From: Candidatus Obscuribacterales bacterium
GTDB taxonomy: Bacteria; Cyanobacteriota; Vampirovibrionia; Obscuribacterales; Obscuribacteraceae
Direction of reading: 5' to 3'
Assembly: GCA_020634035.1 (NCBI GenBank)
Contig: JACKCM010000007.1
Location: forward strand, 124,001 to 188,000
DNA length: 64,000 nucleotides
The notes beneath the pieces are model-generated. The model was not told where the DNA came from. It ran no database searches and saw nothing but the letters and a program-made list of their open reading frames with translations. Shown in pieces: positions 42,426-50,917 of the stretch (positions within the stretch are counted from its first letter, which is position 1; the number at the start of each line of letters is the position of its first letter). Both the position numbers and the translations under genes were made by a program.

Positions 42426-43610
42426 GTGAAAGTCCAGTTCGGGGATTTGAAATCCCACTACACTACATATAAAGAACAGATCGATGCCGCCGTAGCCAGG
42501 GTGCTGGCGAGCGGTTATTTCATTCTTGGACCTGAGCTGGCCGCTTTCGAGAGGCAGTTCGAAGAGTTTCTCGGTCTTCCCGAAAACCGCGTTGTCGGTT
42601 GTAATTCCGGAACCGATGCCATCTATCTTGCCCTGGCTGCTGCCGGGGTCGGGCCGGAGCATGAAGTGCTCGCCCCCTCCCATACCGCAGTGCCGACCAT
42701 CTGTGCCATACGCTCCACCGGAGCCACACCTGTATTTGTCGATATCTGTCCCCGCAGCTACACCATAGATGTGGATCAGATTGAAGCGAAGATCACCCCG
42801 AAAACAAAAGCGATAGTACCGGTACATCTTTATGGCCAGACCGCCGATATGGACAGGATCAATGCCATCGCTTCTCGTCACGGTCTGACCGTGGTTGAAG
42901 ACTGTGCTCAATCTACCGGTGCGACCTTTAAAGGCCAGCAATCCGGAACCGTTGGCGACTACGGTGCTTTCAGCTTCTACCCCAGCAAGAACCTCGGTGC
43001 TTTCGGAGATGGCGGCGCGGTTTGCTGCAAGACCAAAGAAGACTACGACCGTCTCATTAAAATCAGAAATTACGGTCAGTCCAAGCGTTATTACAACGAT
43101 ATAGAGGGCGTTAACAGCCGCCTAGATGAGATTCAAGCTGCCATTCTCGGAGCCCAGGTAGAATTCGTCAAGGGCTGGAATGAGCGCCGAAGAGAGCTAG
43201 CCGCTCGTTACGATGCCGGACTGAAAGAGCTTGTGGTTACACCGGAAGAAACTCCCGACAATGAGCATGTTTATCATCTCTATGTTATTGAGACCAGCTA
43301 TCGTGAAGAGCTGCAGAGCTTTTTACTCGAGCGAGATGTGCAGACCCTGATTCACTATCCGGTGCCTGCTCACCTCCAGGATGCTTACAGTTACTTGAAT
43401 TATTCCAAGGGAAGTTTGCCCCGGACGGAATCCGCCGTCGAGAGGATTTTGAGCTTGCCTATGTACCCCGGTCTTACTGATGACCAGATTGATTTCGTGA
43501 TCGAATCGATTGCGGAGTTCTATAAGACCAGAAAAGTCGAGACCCTGCACAAGGAGCAACATCTAGATGTCGACAGGAAGCCTGACCAGGTCGCCTCTTC
43601 AGTCGGTTAG
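42426..43610 (+). CDS. DegT/DnrJ/EryC1 aminotransferase
   Basis: A PLP-dependent transaminase for keto-sugar nucleotides. The GTG start is at 42426. The 394 residues show VGCNSGTDAIYLAL, HLYGQTADMD, EDCAQSTGA, PLP Lys188 in FSFYPSKNLGAFGDGG, and the SRLDEIQAAIL dimer-interface motif, all canonical. Substrate specificity is not readable; UDP-4-keto or TDP-3-keto sugars are typical. Its gene is followed with a 44-base overlap by a GT2 gene and lies opposite an epimerase gene, so a small sugar biosynthesis unit is likely. Confidence 0.92.
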   Translation: MKVQFGDLKSHYTTYKEQIDAAVARVLASGYFILGPELAAFERQFEEFLGLPENRVVGCNSGTDAIYLALAAAGVGPEHEVLAPSHTAVPTICAIRSTGATPVFVDICPRSYTIDVDQIEAKITPKTKAIVPVHLYGQTADMDRINAIASRHGLTVVEDCAQSTGATFKGQQSGTVGDYGAFSFYPSKNLGAFGDGGAVCCKTKEDYDRLIKIRNYGQSKRYYNDIEGVNSRLDEIQAAILGAQVEFVKGWNERRRELAARYDAGLKELVVTPEETPDNEHVYHLYVIETSYREELQSFLLERDVQTLIHYPVPAHLQDAYSYLNYSKGSLPRTESAVERILSLPMYPGLTDDQIDFVIESIAEFYKTRKVETLHKEQHLDVDRKPDQVASSVG

Positions 43611-44316
43611 ACTGGAGCCCGGTGAACAAATCCGCCTATCGTCACTATCTCTGGTGATACCGGCTTATAACGACGAGCAAACCATCGGTCGTCTACTTTC
43701 CGATGCCAGTCGTTTGTTGCCCTCTATTTGCGACAGCTTCGAGATCGTTGTCTGCAACGATGGAAGCTCGGACGGAACTTTGCAGGTCATCAAAGACATG
43801 GCTGCCGAAGATTCTAATATTCATTTGATCAACCATCCGACCAACAAGGGCTTTGGTGCCACCATTCGTGAGCTCTATCTTGCCGGTCGCAACGACTATA
43901 TCTTCTCTTTGCCGGGTGATTATCAGTATGCTCCCAAAGAGCTTTTGACCATGGTCAAAGGTCTGGTCGAAAACGACTTTGTAATCGGCTGGAGAGTAAA
44001 CCGCAATGATCCGCCCAGACGGAAGATGCAGTCCATGGTCTATAACCTGATGCTCCGTACTTTCTACGGTAATCGCAACAAGGACGTGAACTCGATCAAG
44101 CTTTTCCGCAGAGATATTCTCGACAATATCGAACTGCGTTCCGAGAGTCCCTTTGTCGATGCAGAGCTTTGTATAAGGGCTGCAAAAGCCGGCTACAAAG
44201 TAATTGAGATTCCAATCGAGCATCTACCTAGAATGACTCAAGGGGCTTCCGGCGGAAAGTTGTCGGTGATTCTCGACACTTTCTCTGACCTGATTAAAAT
44301 GCGCAGTACATTTTAA
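43567..44316 (+). CDS. GT2-family (dolichyl-phosphate-mannose-synthase-like) glycosyltransferase
   Basis: A 249-residue GT-A glycosyltransferase with LVIPAYNDEQTIGRLL, CNDGSSDGT, LPGDYQYAP (where the D-x-D position is usually DADLQ), and VNSIKLFRRDIL, as in polyprenyl-phosphate sugar synthases. There are no membrane helices, so it would transfer from nucleotide sugar to a lipid phosphate at the membrane surface. AAGGAG about ten bases before the ATG at 43567 supports the start, which overlaps the aminotransferase gene by 44 bases, indicating coupling. The substrate is undetermined. Confidence 0.88.
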   Translation: MSTGSLTRSPLQSVRLEPGEQIRLSSLSLVIPAYNDEQTIGRLLSDASRLLPSICDSFEIVVCNDGSSDGTLQVIKDMAAEDSNIHLINHPTNKGFGATIRELYLAGRNDYIFSLPGDYQYAPKELLTMVKGLVENDFVIGWRVNRNDPPRRKMQSMVYNLMLRTFYGNRNKDVNSIKLFRRDILDNIELRSESPFVDAELCIRAAKAGYKVIEIPIEHLPRMTQGASGGKLSVILDTFSDLIKMRSTF

Positions 44317-44336
44317 AATTCAGATTTTAAAATTCA
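44310..44336. repeat. Tandem 13-base AT-rich direct repeat
   Basis: ATTTTAAAATTCA occurs at 44310-44322 and 44324-44336 with one base between. Each copy contains the self-complementary ATTTTAAAAT. It lies between the convergent GT2 and TPR genes and overlaps the GT2 stop codon. It may act as a weak bidirectional terminator or be a slippage duplication. Confidence 0.5.
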
Positions 44337-44340
44337 AAAT

Positions 44341-46170
44341 TTAGAAAGAATCCGGAGCCTGGGGTTTGAATCCGCCTTGCATCAGGACGTTTTTAGCGCC
44401 CGGTATCGTAGTGCGATGCTTGGACATCTGCCGGTAGAGAAGCTTCATCGAGATTGTTTTGCGATTGTTTGCACCGTAGAGGCCCTCGTATAGATCAATC
44501 GCTTTTTGCAAGCTTACTTTGCCCTGGGTCCATCGATAATGCAGGGTTTCGTTTACACCGATAGCTGCGAGCACGTCTCCGTAGACCGAAGTTTTAGCGC
44601 GTCCATTTGCTTCTAGTATAGATTTTGCTCTGTTGAGAAGCCCTTTAGCGATATCGTATTTTTTCAGGCGGGCATAGGCTGTGCCTGTGCTGGTCAATGT
44701 CGGCACAAGCTCGAGACTGGTTGAGCCATATGCTTTTTCTCGAGCAGTGGTAACAGGAGCGCCGACTTGAATCGCTTTGACATAATTTTTCTGCATCAAA
44801 TACAGCTCTGAAAGAGACTGCATGATATCCAGCACGGCAGGACTGTCTTTGCCCAGGCGCTTTGCTTCGATATTCCAGGCATGGGTGAGCAGCGGTTCGA
44901 CCCCTTCGGTTGCACCGAGCCCCATATGAGCCCGACCAAGAGTGGAAGTCGCTTCGGCAATCCAGGGGCTGGTTTGATCTACTGTTCTTGCCAGAATCTC
45001 ATAACCTTTTGTCGCCAGTGAGACAGCGTCGGCAAATTTGTTTTTTCGGATATTCAAATCAGCCAGGCCGACCATGGTATTGCCTATGATGGCGCTTGCC
45101 GGTTCTAGATTTGCTGACCGTATTTTATAGGCTTCTTGCAGCGAAGCGAGGGCTCCATCAAGATCATTCTTGTCGCGTTTTTCGCGCGCTTCTATTTCTA
45201 GTAGAACCGCTTTTGATAGTTCGTTATCCTCTCCAAGATCCGCTTTCAGCTTAGCTCTTTCCGGAGAAAATCTGAATAGAAGTCTGGCGCTGCGTGGGTC
45301 TTTGAGAGCGGTTTTTGTATCGGTGCTGAATATTTCGTAGGCGGATTTAGCTGTTTTATCGGCTTCTGCCATCTTGCCTTCAGACTCTTTCAGCAGAGTC
45401 TGGGTGCTGAGTACCTTGCCTTTTAGATAGGCTTTCGAAACCGAGAGACTCGAGCCGGGCAGACAGAACTCTTCAGGTTTCTCCGGCAACGCATTAACCA
45501 TATATAGTGCTTCACTGACCAGCTCTTCTGCTTTGCTCAGATCTCCCTGGGTGACCAGCATACGAGCATCGATGTTCACCAGCTCGGTCTCGAGATAGGG
45601 AAGCGAACCGGCGATGGAGAGGTGGCGCACTGCTGTGGTGCCCTGTTTGACTATGTAGCCGGCTTCTTTGTACTGTCCGGCCTGATCTAAAATGTCAGAA
45701 AGATGAAACAAAACCCGGGCTTTTGTAGAGTTGCCGTCTTTATCTTCTTCTCCGGGTTTGCACATGCCCAGCGCAAATTTCAGAGTGCGCTCCGCTTCTA
45801 TAAATTCTCCCAGATGTCTTTGGGCAATCGATAGTCTTTCGAAGGCTCTGATCAGATCTTCTGTCTGATGTTTCTCTTTAAACTTGATTGAGAGCTTCTC
45901 TAGCTCACTTCGAGCTTCTTTGAATCGGCCCTCTTTTAGAAGTAGATCGACTGCTTTAAAAGGACCAGAATTTTGAGTTTCTGAGTTCTGTTTGTTGGTA
46001 GTTTGCTGTTCGCTTTTTATGTCGCTCGGCGAATCTGCCTCTTCCTGGGCGATAGATGCCGGCGGACTGGACTGTATCAATAGTAATGCCAGTAGAATAA
46101 TCCCGGATCGGAGTTCTCTGGACTTACCGAAATCGAGCTCTGTCTTGTTACCGTTTCGCCCTGCCATCAT
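44341..46170 (-). CDS. Exported TPR protein
   Basis: A 609-residue protein. The N-terminal hydrophobic segment (SGIILLALLLIQSSPPAS) suggests export or a membrane anchor. A Ser/Gln/Asn-rich linker (45-70) precedes TPRs running to the end (for example LIRAFERLSIAQRHLGEFIE, VVGLADLNIRKNKFADAVSL, VPTLTSTGTAYARLKKYDIA). The repeats are of the kinesin-light-chain-like kind. The first two codons are both Met; either could be the start. It converges on the GT2 gene. The upstream hemL gene ends 82 bases before its start, so the two may share a transcript. Function unknown. Confidence 0.78.
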   Translation of the reverse strand: MMAGRNGNKTELDFGKSRELRSGIILLALLLIQSSPPASIAQEEADSPSDIKSEQQTTNKQNSETQNSGPFKAVDLLLKEGRFKEARSELEKLSIKFKEKHQTEDLIRAFERLSIAQRHLGEFIEAERTLKFALGMCKPGEEDKDGNSTKARVLFHLSDILDQAGQYKEAGYIVKQGTTAVRHLSIAGSLPYLETELVNIDARMLVTQGDLSKAEELVSEALYMVNALPEKPEEFCLPGSSLSVSKAYLKGKVLSTQTLLKESEGKMAEADKTAKSAYEIFSTDTKTALKDPRSARLLFRFSPERAKLKADLGEDNELSKAVLLEIEAREKRDKNDLDGALASLQEAYKIRSANLEPASAIIGNTMVGLADLNIRKNKFADAVSLATKGYEILARTVDQTSPWIAEATSTLGRAHMGLGATEGVEPLLTHAWNIEAKRLGKDSPAVLDIMQSLSELYLMQKNYVKAIQVGAPVTTAREKAYGSTSLELVPTLTSTGTAYARLKKYDIAKGLLNRAKSILEANGRAKTSVYGDVLAAIGVNETLHYRWTQGKVSLQKAIDLYEGLYGANNRKTISMKLLYRQMSKHRTTIPGAKNVLMQGGFKPQAPDSF

Positions 46171-46226
46171 TGCGCTCTATCCTATCCTGTTCTATTCTGA
46201 TTTTCTTTACTCGAAACTACTCAAAT

Positions 46227-46256
46227 ATAACAGCTATCCGGTCTATTTGCTGTTAT
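46227..46256 (-). other. Hairpin spanning the hemL stop codon
   Basis: ATAACAGC (46227-46234) pairs exactly with GCTGTTAT (46249-46256) around a 14-base loop. The right arm covers the TAA stop at 46253-46255. There is no strong U-tract leftward. It is the second stop-codon hairpin in this window. Confidence 0.4.
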
Positions 46257-47608
46257 TCGAAGATTGATCTGATACCTGCTCCCATGACTTCTATGGTTCT
46301 GTCGATGTCTTCTTCACTGTGTTCGCTAGAGAGGCAGGCCGCATCTACCGCGGTAGGTGGCAGATAGACACCGCCTTCCAGGCAGTGATGGAAGAATTTA
46401 GCAAAGAGTTTTTCGTCTATTTTGCGAGCGTCATTGAAGTTTTTAACCGGCGCCTCCACAAAGAGTACCGTAAACATAGAGCCGACTCTCTGAAGTTGAA
46501 TCGGTGGACGTTTGCCCTGTTCTTGCTCAATCTGCTCGAGTACTCTTTCGAGTCCTGAAAACAGTCTTTTAGCCCGGTTCTCAAGCGTTTGATAGATCTG
46601 TTTATTCTTCAATTCTCCTAGAATTGCCAGTCCCCCTGCCATGGTCAGGGGATTTCCTGAGAACGTGCCTGCTTGATAGACCTTGCCAATCGGCATCAAA
46701 CAGTTCATTATCTCTCGGCGACCACCGTAGGCGCCTATGGGCATGCCGCCTCCCAGGGTTTTGCCGAAGGTGCTTAAATCAGGCTCTACACCATATAGAT
46801 TTTGTGCTCCGCCCCAGGCCAGACGGAAGCCTGTCAGGACCTCGTCAAATATAAGCAGAGCATCATATTTGGTGCACAGGCTGCGCAGCCCGGGCAGAAA
46901 GTCCGGATGCGGTTCAATCACTCCCATGGAGCCGGTAACGGGCTCCAGGATCACCGCTGCCACTTCTCCTGAATGCTTCTCCAGGCATTCTTCCACCGAT
47001 GCCAGATTGTTGAATTCGGCCTGGATGCTCGAGCCGGCAAAGCCGTCTGGGACACCGCTGGAATGTTTGATCCGGTCGTTAGCCAAAGTAGAATCGCTGT
47101 GACCGTGGTAACAGCCCTCAAAAACAATCACTTTGTCCCGTCCGGTATAGCCCCTGGCCAGTCGAATGGCGCTCATTACAGCCTCTGTCCCGGAATTGAC
47201 GAAGCGCACCATATCAACTGAAGGCAGAGCTTCCACCAGGGTTTCGGCCAGGCGCAGCTCGAGTTCGTGGGGGGCGCCGAAAAGGGGACCTTTGTCGATC
47301 GTTCCCTTGACCGCATCTATTACCGCCTGCGGTGCGTGTCCGAGAATCGCAGGTCCCCAGGCTCCGACATAGTCTATAAATTGATTTCCATCCACGTCGA
47401 AGACACGTGAACCTTTGCCTCTGTCCAAAAAGATCGCCTGGCCGCCTACTTCGTGAAAAGAGCGAAAGGGGCTGTTTACCCCTCCTGGTATTAATTCGGC
47501 AATGCGCTTCCCGAGGCTCTCTGTTTTAGTGCAGGGTTTTACCAGGCCTATAGGCATGTTGTCGGTCTTCTCAGAACGGTCTTTCTCTTTTGTGGTGTTG
47601 CTGGTCAT
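46253..47608 (-). CDS. hemL: Glutamate-1-semialdehyde 2,1-aminomutase
   Basis: PLP/PMP enzyme forming 5-aminolevulinate in the C5 tetrapyrrole pathway. The 451 residues contain GGVNSPFRSF, YVGAWGPAILGHAP, FVNSGTEAVMSAIRLARG, FEGCYHGHSD, IFDEVLTGFR and PLP Lys283 in TFGKTLGGGMP; the C-terminus has GVYLPPTAVDAACLS. These are the GSAM signatures and separate it from other class III aminotransferases. The N-terminal 17 residues before the second Met (47557) are Lys/Glu-rich and may not be translated. Heme or cobalamin synthesis is implied. Neighbouring genes are unrelated. Confidence 0.93.
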   Translation of the reverse strand: MTSNTTKEKDRSEKTDNMPIGLVKPCTKTESLGKRIAELIPGGVNSPFRSFHEVGGQAIFLDRGKGSRVFDVDGNQFIDYVGAWGPAILGHAPQAVIDAVKGTIDKGPLFGAPHELELRLAETLVEALPSVDMVRFVNSGTEAVMSAIRLARGYTGRDKVIVFEGCYHGHSDSTLANDRIKHSSGVPDGFAGSSIQAEFNNLASVEECLEKHSGEVAAVILEPVTGSMGVIEPHPDFLPGLRSLCTKYDALLIFDEVLTGFRLAWGGAQNLYGVEPDLSTFGKTLGGGMPIGAYGGRREIMNCLMPIGKVYQAGTFSGNPLTMAGGLAILGELKNKQIYQTLENRAKRLFSGLERVLEQIEQEQGKRPPIQLQRVGSMFTVLFVEAPVKNFNDARKIDEKLFAKFFHHCLEGGVYLPPTAVDAACLSSEHSEEDIDRTIEVMGAGIRSIFE

Positions 47609-47690
47609 AGCTCAGTTTGAATCCCCGAGGTTTTGAATAGTTGCTTGTCAACATGAGTCGCAAATATATGCAGACTCACCGGATGAAGAA

Positions 47691-50600
47691 TCACATCTCG
47701 ATGCGGGCGTCTACCCGGTAGTCGCCTTTTTGCAGGCGCTTGATCTCGATTCTCGAAGTGTTCTCTGTGCCACCGGAGGTGGTGACAATCAATTCATCCC
47801 CTTTGCTTATTTTGATGATCTCCGGGGTCTTGTTTGTCAACCGTACATGAACCGGTTTGGAGGTTCCTTCAACTTTTACGATCAGGTCACCATCACCTTT
47901 TTTCTTTGCTTTCTTCCCTTCGATTACTGCCGCTTTGACAAACTCGAATACCACCGGGTTACTTCTGAGTATTGAATTGGCAATGTTGGCTTTATGAGAT
48001 CCGGGTTTGAGGCTTTCGGGCATCTTCAACTTCAGTTGTACTGGCGATGATGCCACTACCTGCGCTTCTGAAGAGTTGTCGATCATCACCCTGTTCTTGC
48101 CGGCCATGCCCATGAAGTCGTGACCATCTATTACCAGTACTTTTGTATTTGGTACCAGTTTCGATGCGTTGTCTATGGTTGGTGCGTTCGCTTCGGTGCT
48201 CGAAAACAGGGGCTGTAAAACATCTATTACTCCTGGGCTCAACTCTGGGCGCGCCGCAAGAGATACATGCAAGGTACGTCCTGGTGTTGCGTCTTCGGGG
48301 ACCATAAACATCGCCTGACCTTTAGCGTCGGTAGATATTGTCGCACCATTGAAACTCAGCTCCACCGAAGGCTCTGGATTGCCGTACTTATCGAGGACTG
48401 CCACAGTCAAGAATTTGCCGGCTATGGCTCGTTCCGGGTAGATTAAGTTGGCTCCCAGGCTTGGCTGTTTCATGATGTAGGAAACAGCCGGACTTTCCCA
48501 TTCTCTGTTGGAAGCTGTGGCTGGCGAAGGTGAGCTTGAGGTCTCCTTCTCCTCTGTCCTCGGTTTAATCGGAGCTATTTTAGTGATGCTGGCCAGCTTC
48601 TCTTTTAACTCTCTCTCTTCTTTAGCGCTTTCAGATTCTGTTTCCACCGCCGGTGGTGTTGAAGGCTGCTCTGGCTCTTTTTGAGCAGTAGTGGTAGAAG
48701 TCTCCTGTTTTTGCTCTGGCTCTTTCTTCTCTTTTGACTTTGATTCGGAATCTGATTTGGGTCTGGTATTTGAAGCGGTTTCAGAATCGGCATCTACTTC
48801 TGCAACCTTATCTGCTTCAGTTTCTGCATCTGCATCTGCATCTGCTTTTTCGTCTGTAATTTCCGTTTCTGACTTCTTCTCATCAGTGTCGCTGTCCAAT
48901 TCTTCGAGATCGGCTTTCTTTGAGTCCTCTGCTTCCGGGGACTTTTCAGCGATCTTTTCTTTTTTCTCTTCTACTTCGCTCTCGTCTTGCGCTGTAGAGG
49001 ATTCCTTTTCATCTTCTACTTCTTTGGACTTTCGATGCACTCGCCGAATCGTCCGCTTCCTTCTGGTATGTGCTACCGTCTCTTTCTCTTTCTTTTCCGG
49101 TGCCTGAATATTGTCGTAGTCGGACTCTACCGATTGTGAGGTCTTACCGGGTTTTGATTTGTCTTTGCCTGTGGGCTCAAGCTCTTCTACGATCTCGATA
49201 ATCTCGACATCATCCGGATAGAAACCATAGGCGACTTCGTCCGGACGCTGCGCCCGGCGGGATCTGGCTTTTTCCTGTTCGATTTTTTCTTGCTTCAGTT
49301 TTTCTGCTTCGGCAATCAAGCGCTCTTTTTCAAGGCGATTTTGTTCAAGCTTTTGCTGCTTCGACTGCTGAATCTTCTCAAGTTCGTTTTGATACGATTC
49401 ATAGCGAGTCAGGTACTCTCGCTTTCTATCAGTCAGTACCGGCTCCAGTGTCACTAGAGACTTTTTTTTTACTGGATCTCCTGCATCTCCGGTCTCTTCA
49501 GGCTTTTTCTGATCAGTCGAATCGGTGTCTTTGCCCTCTTCTGATTTTTTCTCTGGCTTTTTCAAGCCGGCAGCGTCGACGTCGACTTTGCCGACCTCAC
49601 CGAGCCAGAAAGTAACATCCGATTGACTCTGGATATCGAAGCCTTTCTTGACCGGTGATTTTGCCGATACGATTACGATGAACTTTCCGATGGTGGTGCC
49701 GTCTTTTGCTTTCAAATCTTTGCACTCACCGGCAATGGTGACATTGATGATGCCATCGATTCTCTTGCCCCAGACTGCGGCTACCGAACCGCGGAGATTC
49801 TCTCTCAGTTTTACGTCGCCGGATGACCAGGCTTCGACCACCATCGAGGATTTCGCGCCGGCGCGGTGCTCTGGTCTCAAAATTCTGTCGGCTTCCACAC
49901 CGTCTGCAGCCAGTGATTTATCAAGAATCTCTTTTGATAATTTGACTATTTTGTGTTCATCGGGATCATCGATGCCAGTATTTGCATCCAGCTCTGATAG
50001 TGATTTGGATATATCTTTCAATACGCTTATGAGAGCGCTATCCGGCAAAAGTCTGGGTTCTTCGAGGCTGGCTTTTTCCGCTGCATTCTCTTCTGCTTCG
50101 GCTTCGGACGCGGGTTTTGATTCTGATTTCTTTTTAGAACCCTCTTCATCTTCGACCTCTATGACATCGACTTCCTGGATGTCTACATGTTGATCGTCCG
50201 CTTCTTTCGATTTAGAGCCCTTGCTTTTTTCTTCTCTGGCTAAATTCTCTTTCTCTTCTGATTTTGCTTCTGCTTCGTCAGTATCCTCGTCAGCTTCTTT
50301 GTCTTTGGCGGCAGACTTGTTTTTTTTGTCTTCCTTGCTTTTCTTCTGTTTTTTCTTCTTCTCTTTTTTCGGCTTTGCTTCTTTGGATTTCAGCTCTTTG
50401 TCGTCGTCTGACTTTTTCTTCTTCTCTACTTTCTTATCAGAAGCTGATTCGGAGTCGTTGTCGTCTTCTTCTTCTTCTTCTGAGGTTTCTGTATTGTCTG
50501 AATCCTTTTCGTTCTCTTCGTCTACCTCTTCTTTCTTTCCGAAAGGCAGTCTGGCGATTTTTTGTTTATCGGCTCGAGCGTAGGACGAACTTGATTCTTT

Positions 50601-50753
50601 CTGGGTGGAGCGCGCTGAAGCTTCACTCAAAATGCCGCTTCCCTGGAGGCAGAATGTCAGAGCCGTCAAACAACAAATTGACTGTCTTGCGAACAGAAAA
50701 CCGGTGCCGAGGGTGGCGTTGAGGGCTTTGGATACTCTACTTCTATCTTTCAT
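47691..50753 (-). CDS. Large exported acidic/Lys-rich low-complexity protein with Ig-like C-terminus
   Basis: About 1020 residues. The ATG at 50753 is preceded by AGAGGACACT, a strong ribosome site; the frame runs five codons further upstream. A hydrophobic signal-like segment (SICCLTALTFCLQGSGIL) is followed by about 180 residues of charged Glu/Asp/Lys repeats. A small globular domain (about 240-400) follows, then a second charged coiled-coil region (EKIQQSKQQKLEQNRLEKER) and a second acidic stretch with a TCTGCA repeat. The last 250 residues contain a Big-1-like beta domain (FLTVAVLDKYGNPEPSVELSF) and an IPT/TIG-like domain (TKVLVIDGHDF). It is probably a surface or periplasmic structural protein. 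No catalytic motif is seen. Confidence 0.75.
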   Translation of the reverse strand: MKDRSRVSKALNATLGTGFLFARQSICCLTALTFCLQGSGILSEASARSTQKESSSSYARADKQKIARLPFGKKEEVDEENEKDSDNTETSEEEEEDDNDSESASDKKVEKKKKSDDDKELKSKEAKPKKEKKKKQKKSKEDKKNKSAAKDKEADEDTDEAEAKSEEKENLAREEKSKGSKSKEADDQHVDIQEVDVIEVEDEEGSKKKSESKPASEAEAEENAAEKASLEEPRLLPDSALISVLKDISKSLSELDANTGIDDPDEHKIVKLSKEILDKSLAADGVEADRILRPEHRAGAKSSMVVEAWSSGDVKLRENLRGSVAAVWGKRIDGIINVTIAGECKDLKAKDGTTIGKFIVIVSAKSPVKKGFDIQSQSDVTFWLGEVGKVDVDAAGLKKPEKKSEEGKDTDSTDQKKPEETGDAGDPVKKKSLVTLEPVLTDRKREYLTRYESYQNELEKIQQSKQQKLEQNRLEKERLIAEAEKLKQEKIEQEKARSRRAQRPDEVAYGFYPDDVEIIEIVEELEPTGKDKSKPGKTSQSVESDYDNIQAPEKKEKETVAHTRRKRTIRRVHRKSKEVEDEKESSTAQDESEVEEKKEKIAEKSPEAEDSKKADLEELDSDTDEKKSETEITDEKADADADAETEADKVAEVDADSETASNTRPKSDSESKSKEKKEPEQKQETSTTTAQKEPEQPSTPPAVETESESAKEERELKEKLASITKIAPIKPRTEEKETSSSPSPATASNREWESPAVSYIMKQPSLGANLIYPERAIAGKFLTVAVLDKYGNPEPSVELSFNGATISTDAKGQAMFMVPEDATPGRTLHVSLAARPELSPGVIDVLQPLFSSTEANAPTIDNASKLVPNTKVLVIDGHDFMGMAGKNRVMIDNSSEAQVVASSPVQLKLKMPESLKPGSHKANIANSILRSNPVVFEFVKAAVIEGKKAKKKGDGDLIVKVEGTSKPVHVRLTNKTPEIIKISKGDELIVTTSGGTENTSRIEIKRLQKGDYRVDARIEM
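48823..48845 (-). repeat. Hexanucleotide repeat (TCTGCA)n in the acidic exported protein
   Basis: Three exact TCTGCA units plus TCTGC read leftward encode an Ala-Asp run (ADADADAE) in the second acidic region. Confidence 0.6.
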
Positions 50754-50917
50754 AGTGTCCTCTTGCAAACAGGATGACTATCGATGAAACACGATTGCCT
50801 AAGATTCTACGGGAAATGAGCCGTATAGTCACTATCTGACCGAGTTTTTTATCGGTTGACTATTGGCTTGCTTCAGATATAGCGGTTGCCACCACTAGAG
50901 ATGTCATGTAGGGAGCG

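Noticed and set aside
48691..50583. Ser/Phe-rich plus-strand frames opposite the acidic exported protein
   Set aside because: They are the complement of Glu/Lys/Asp codon runs; the poly-Ser/Phe composition is an artefact.
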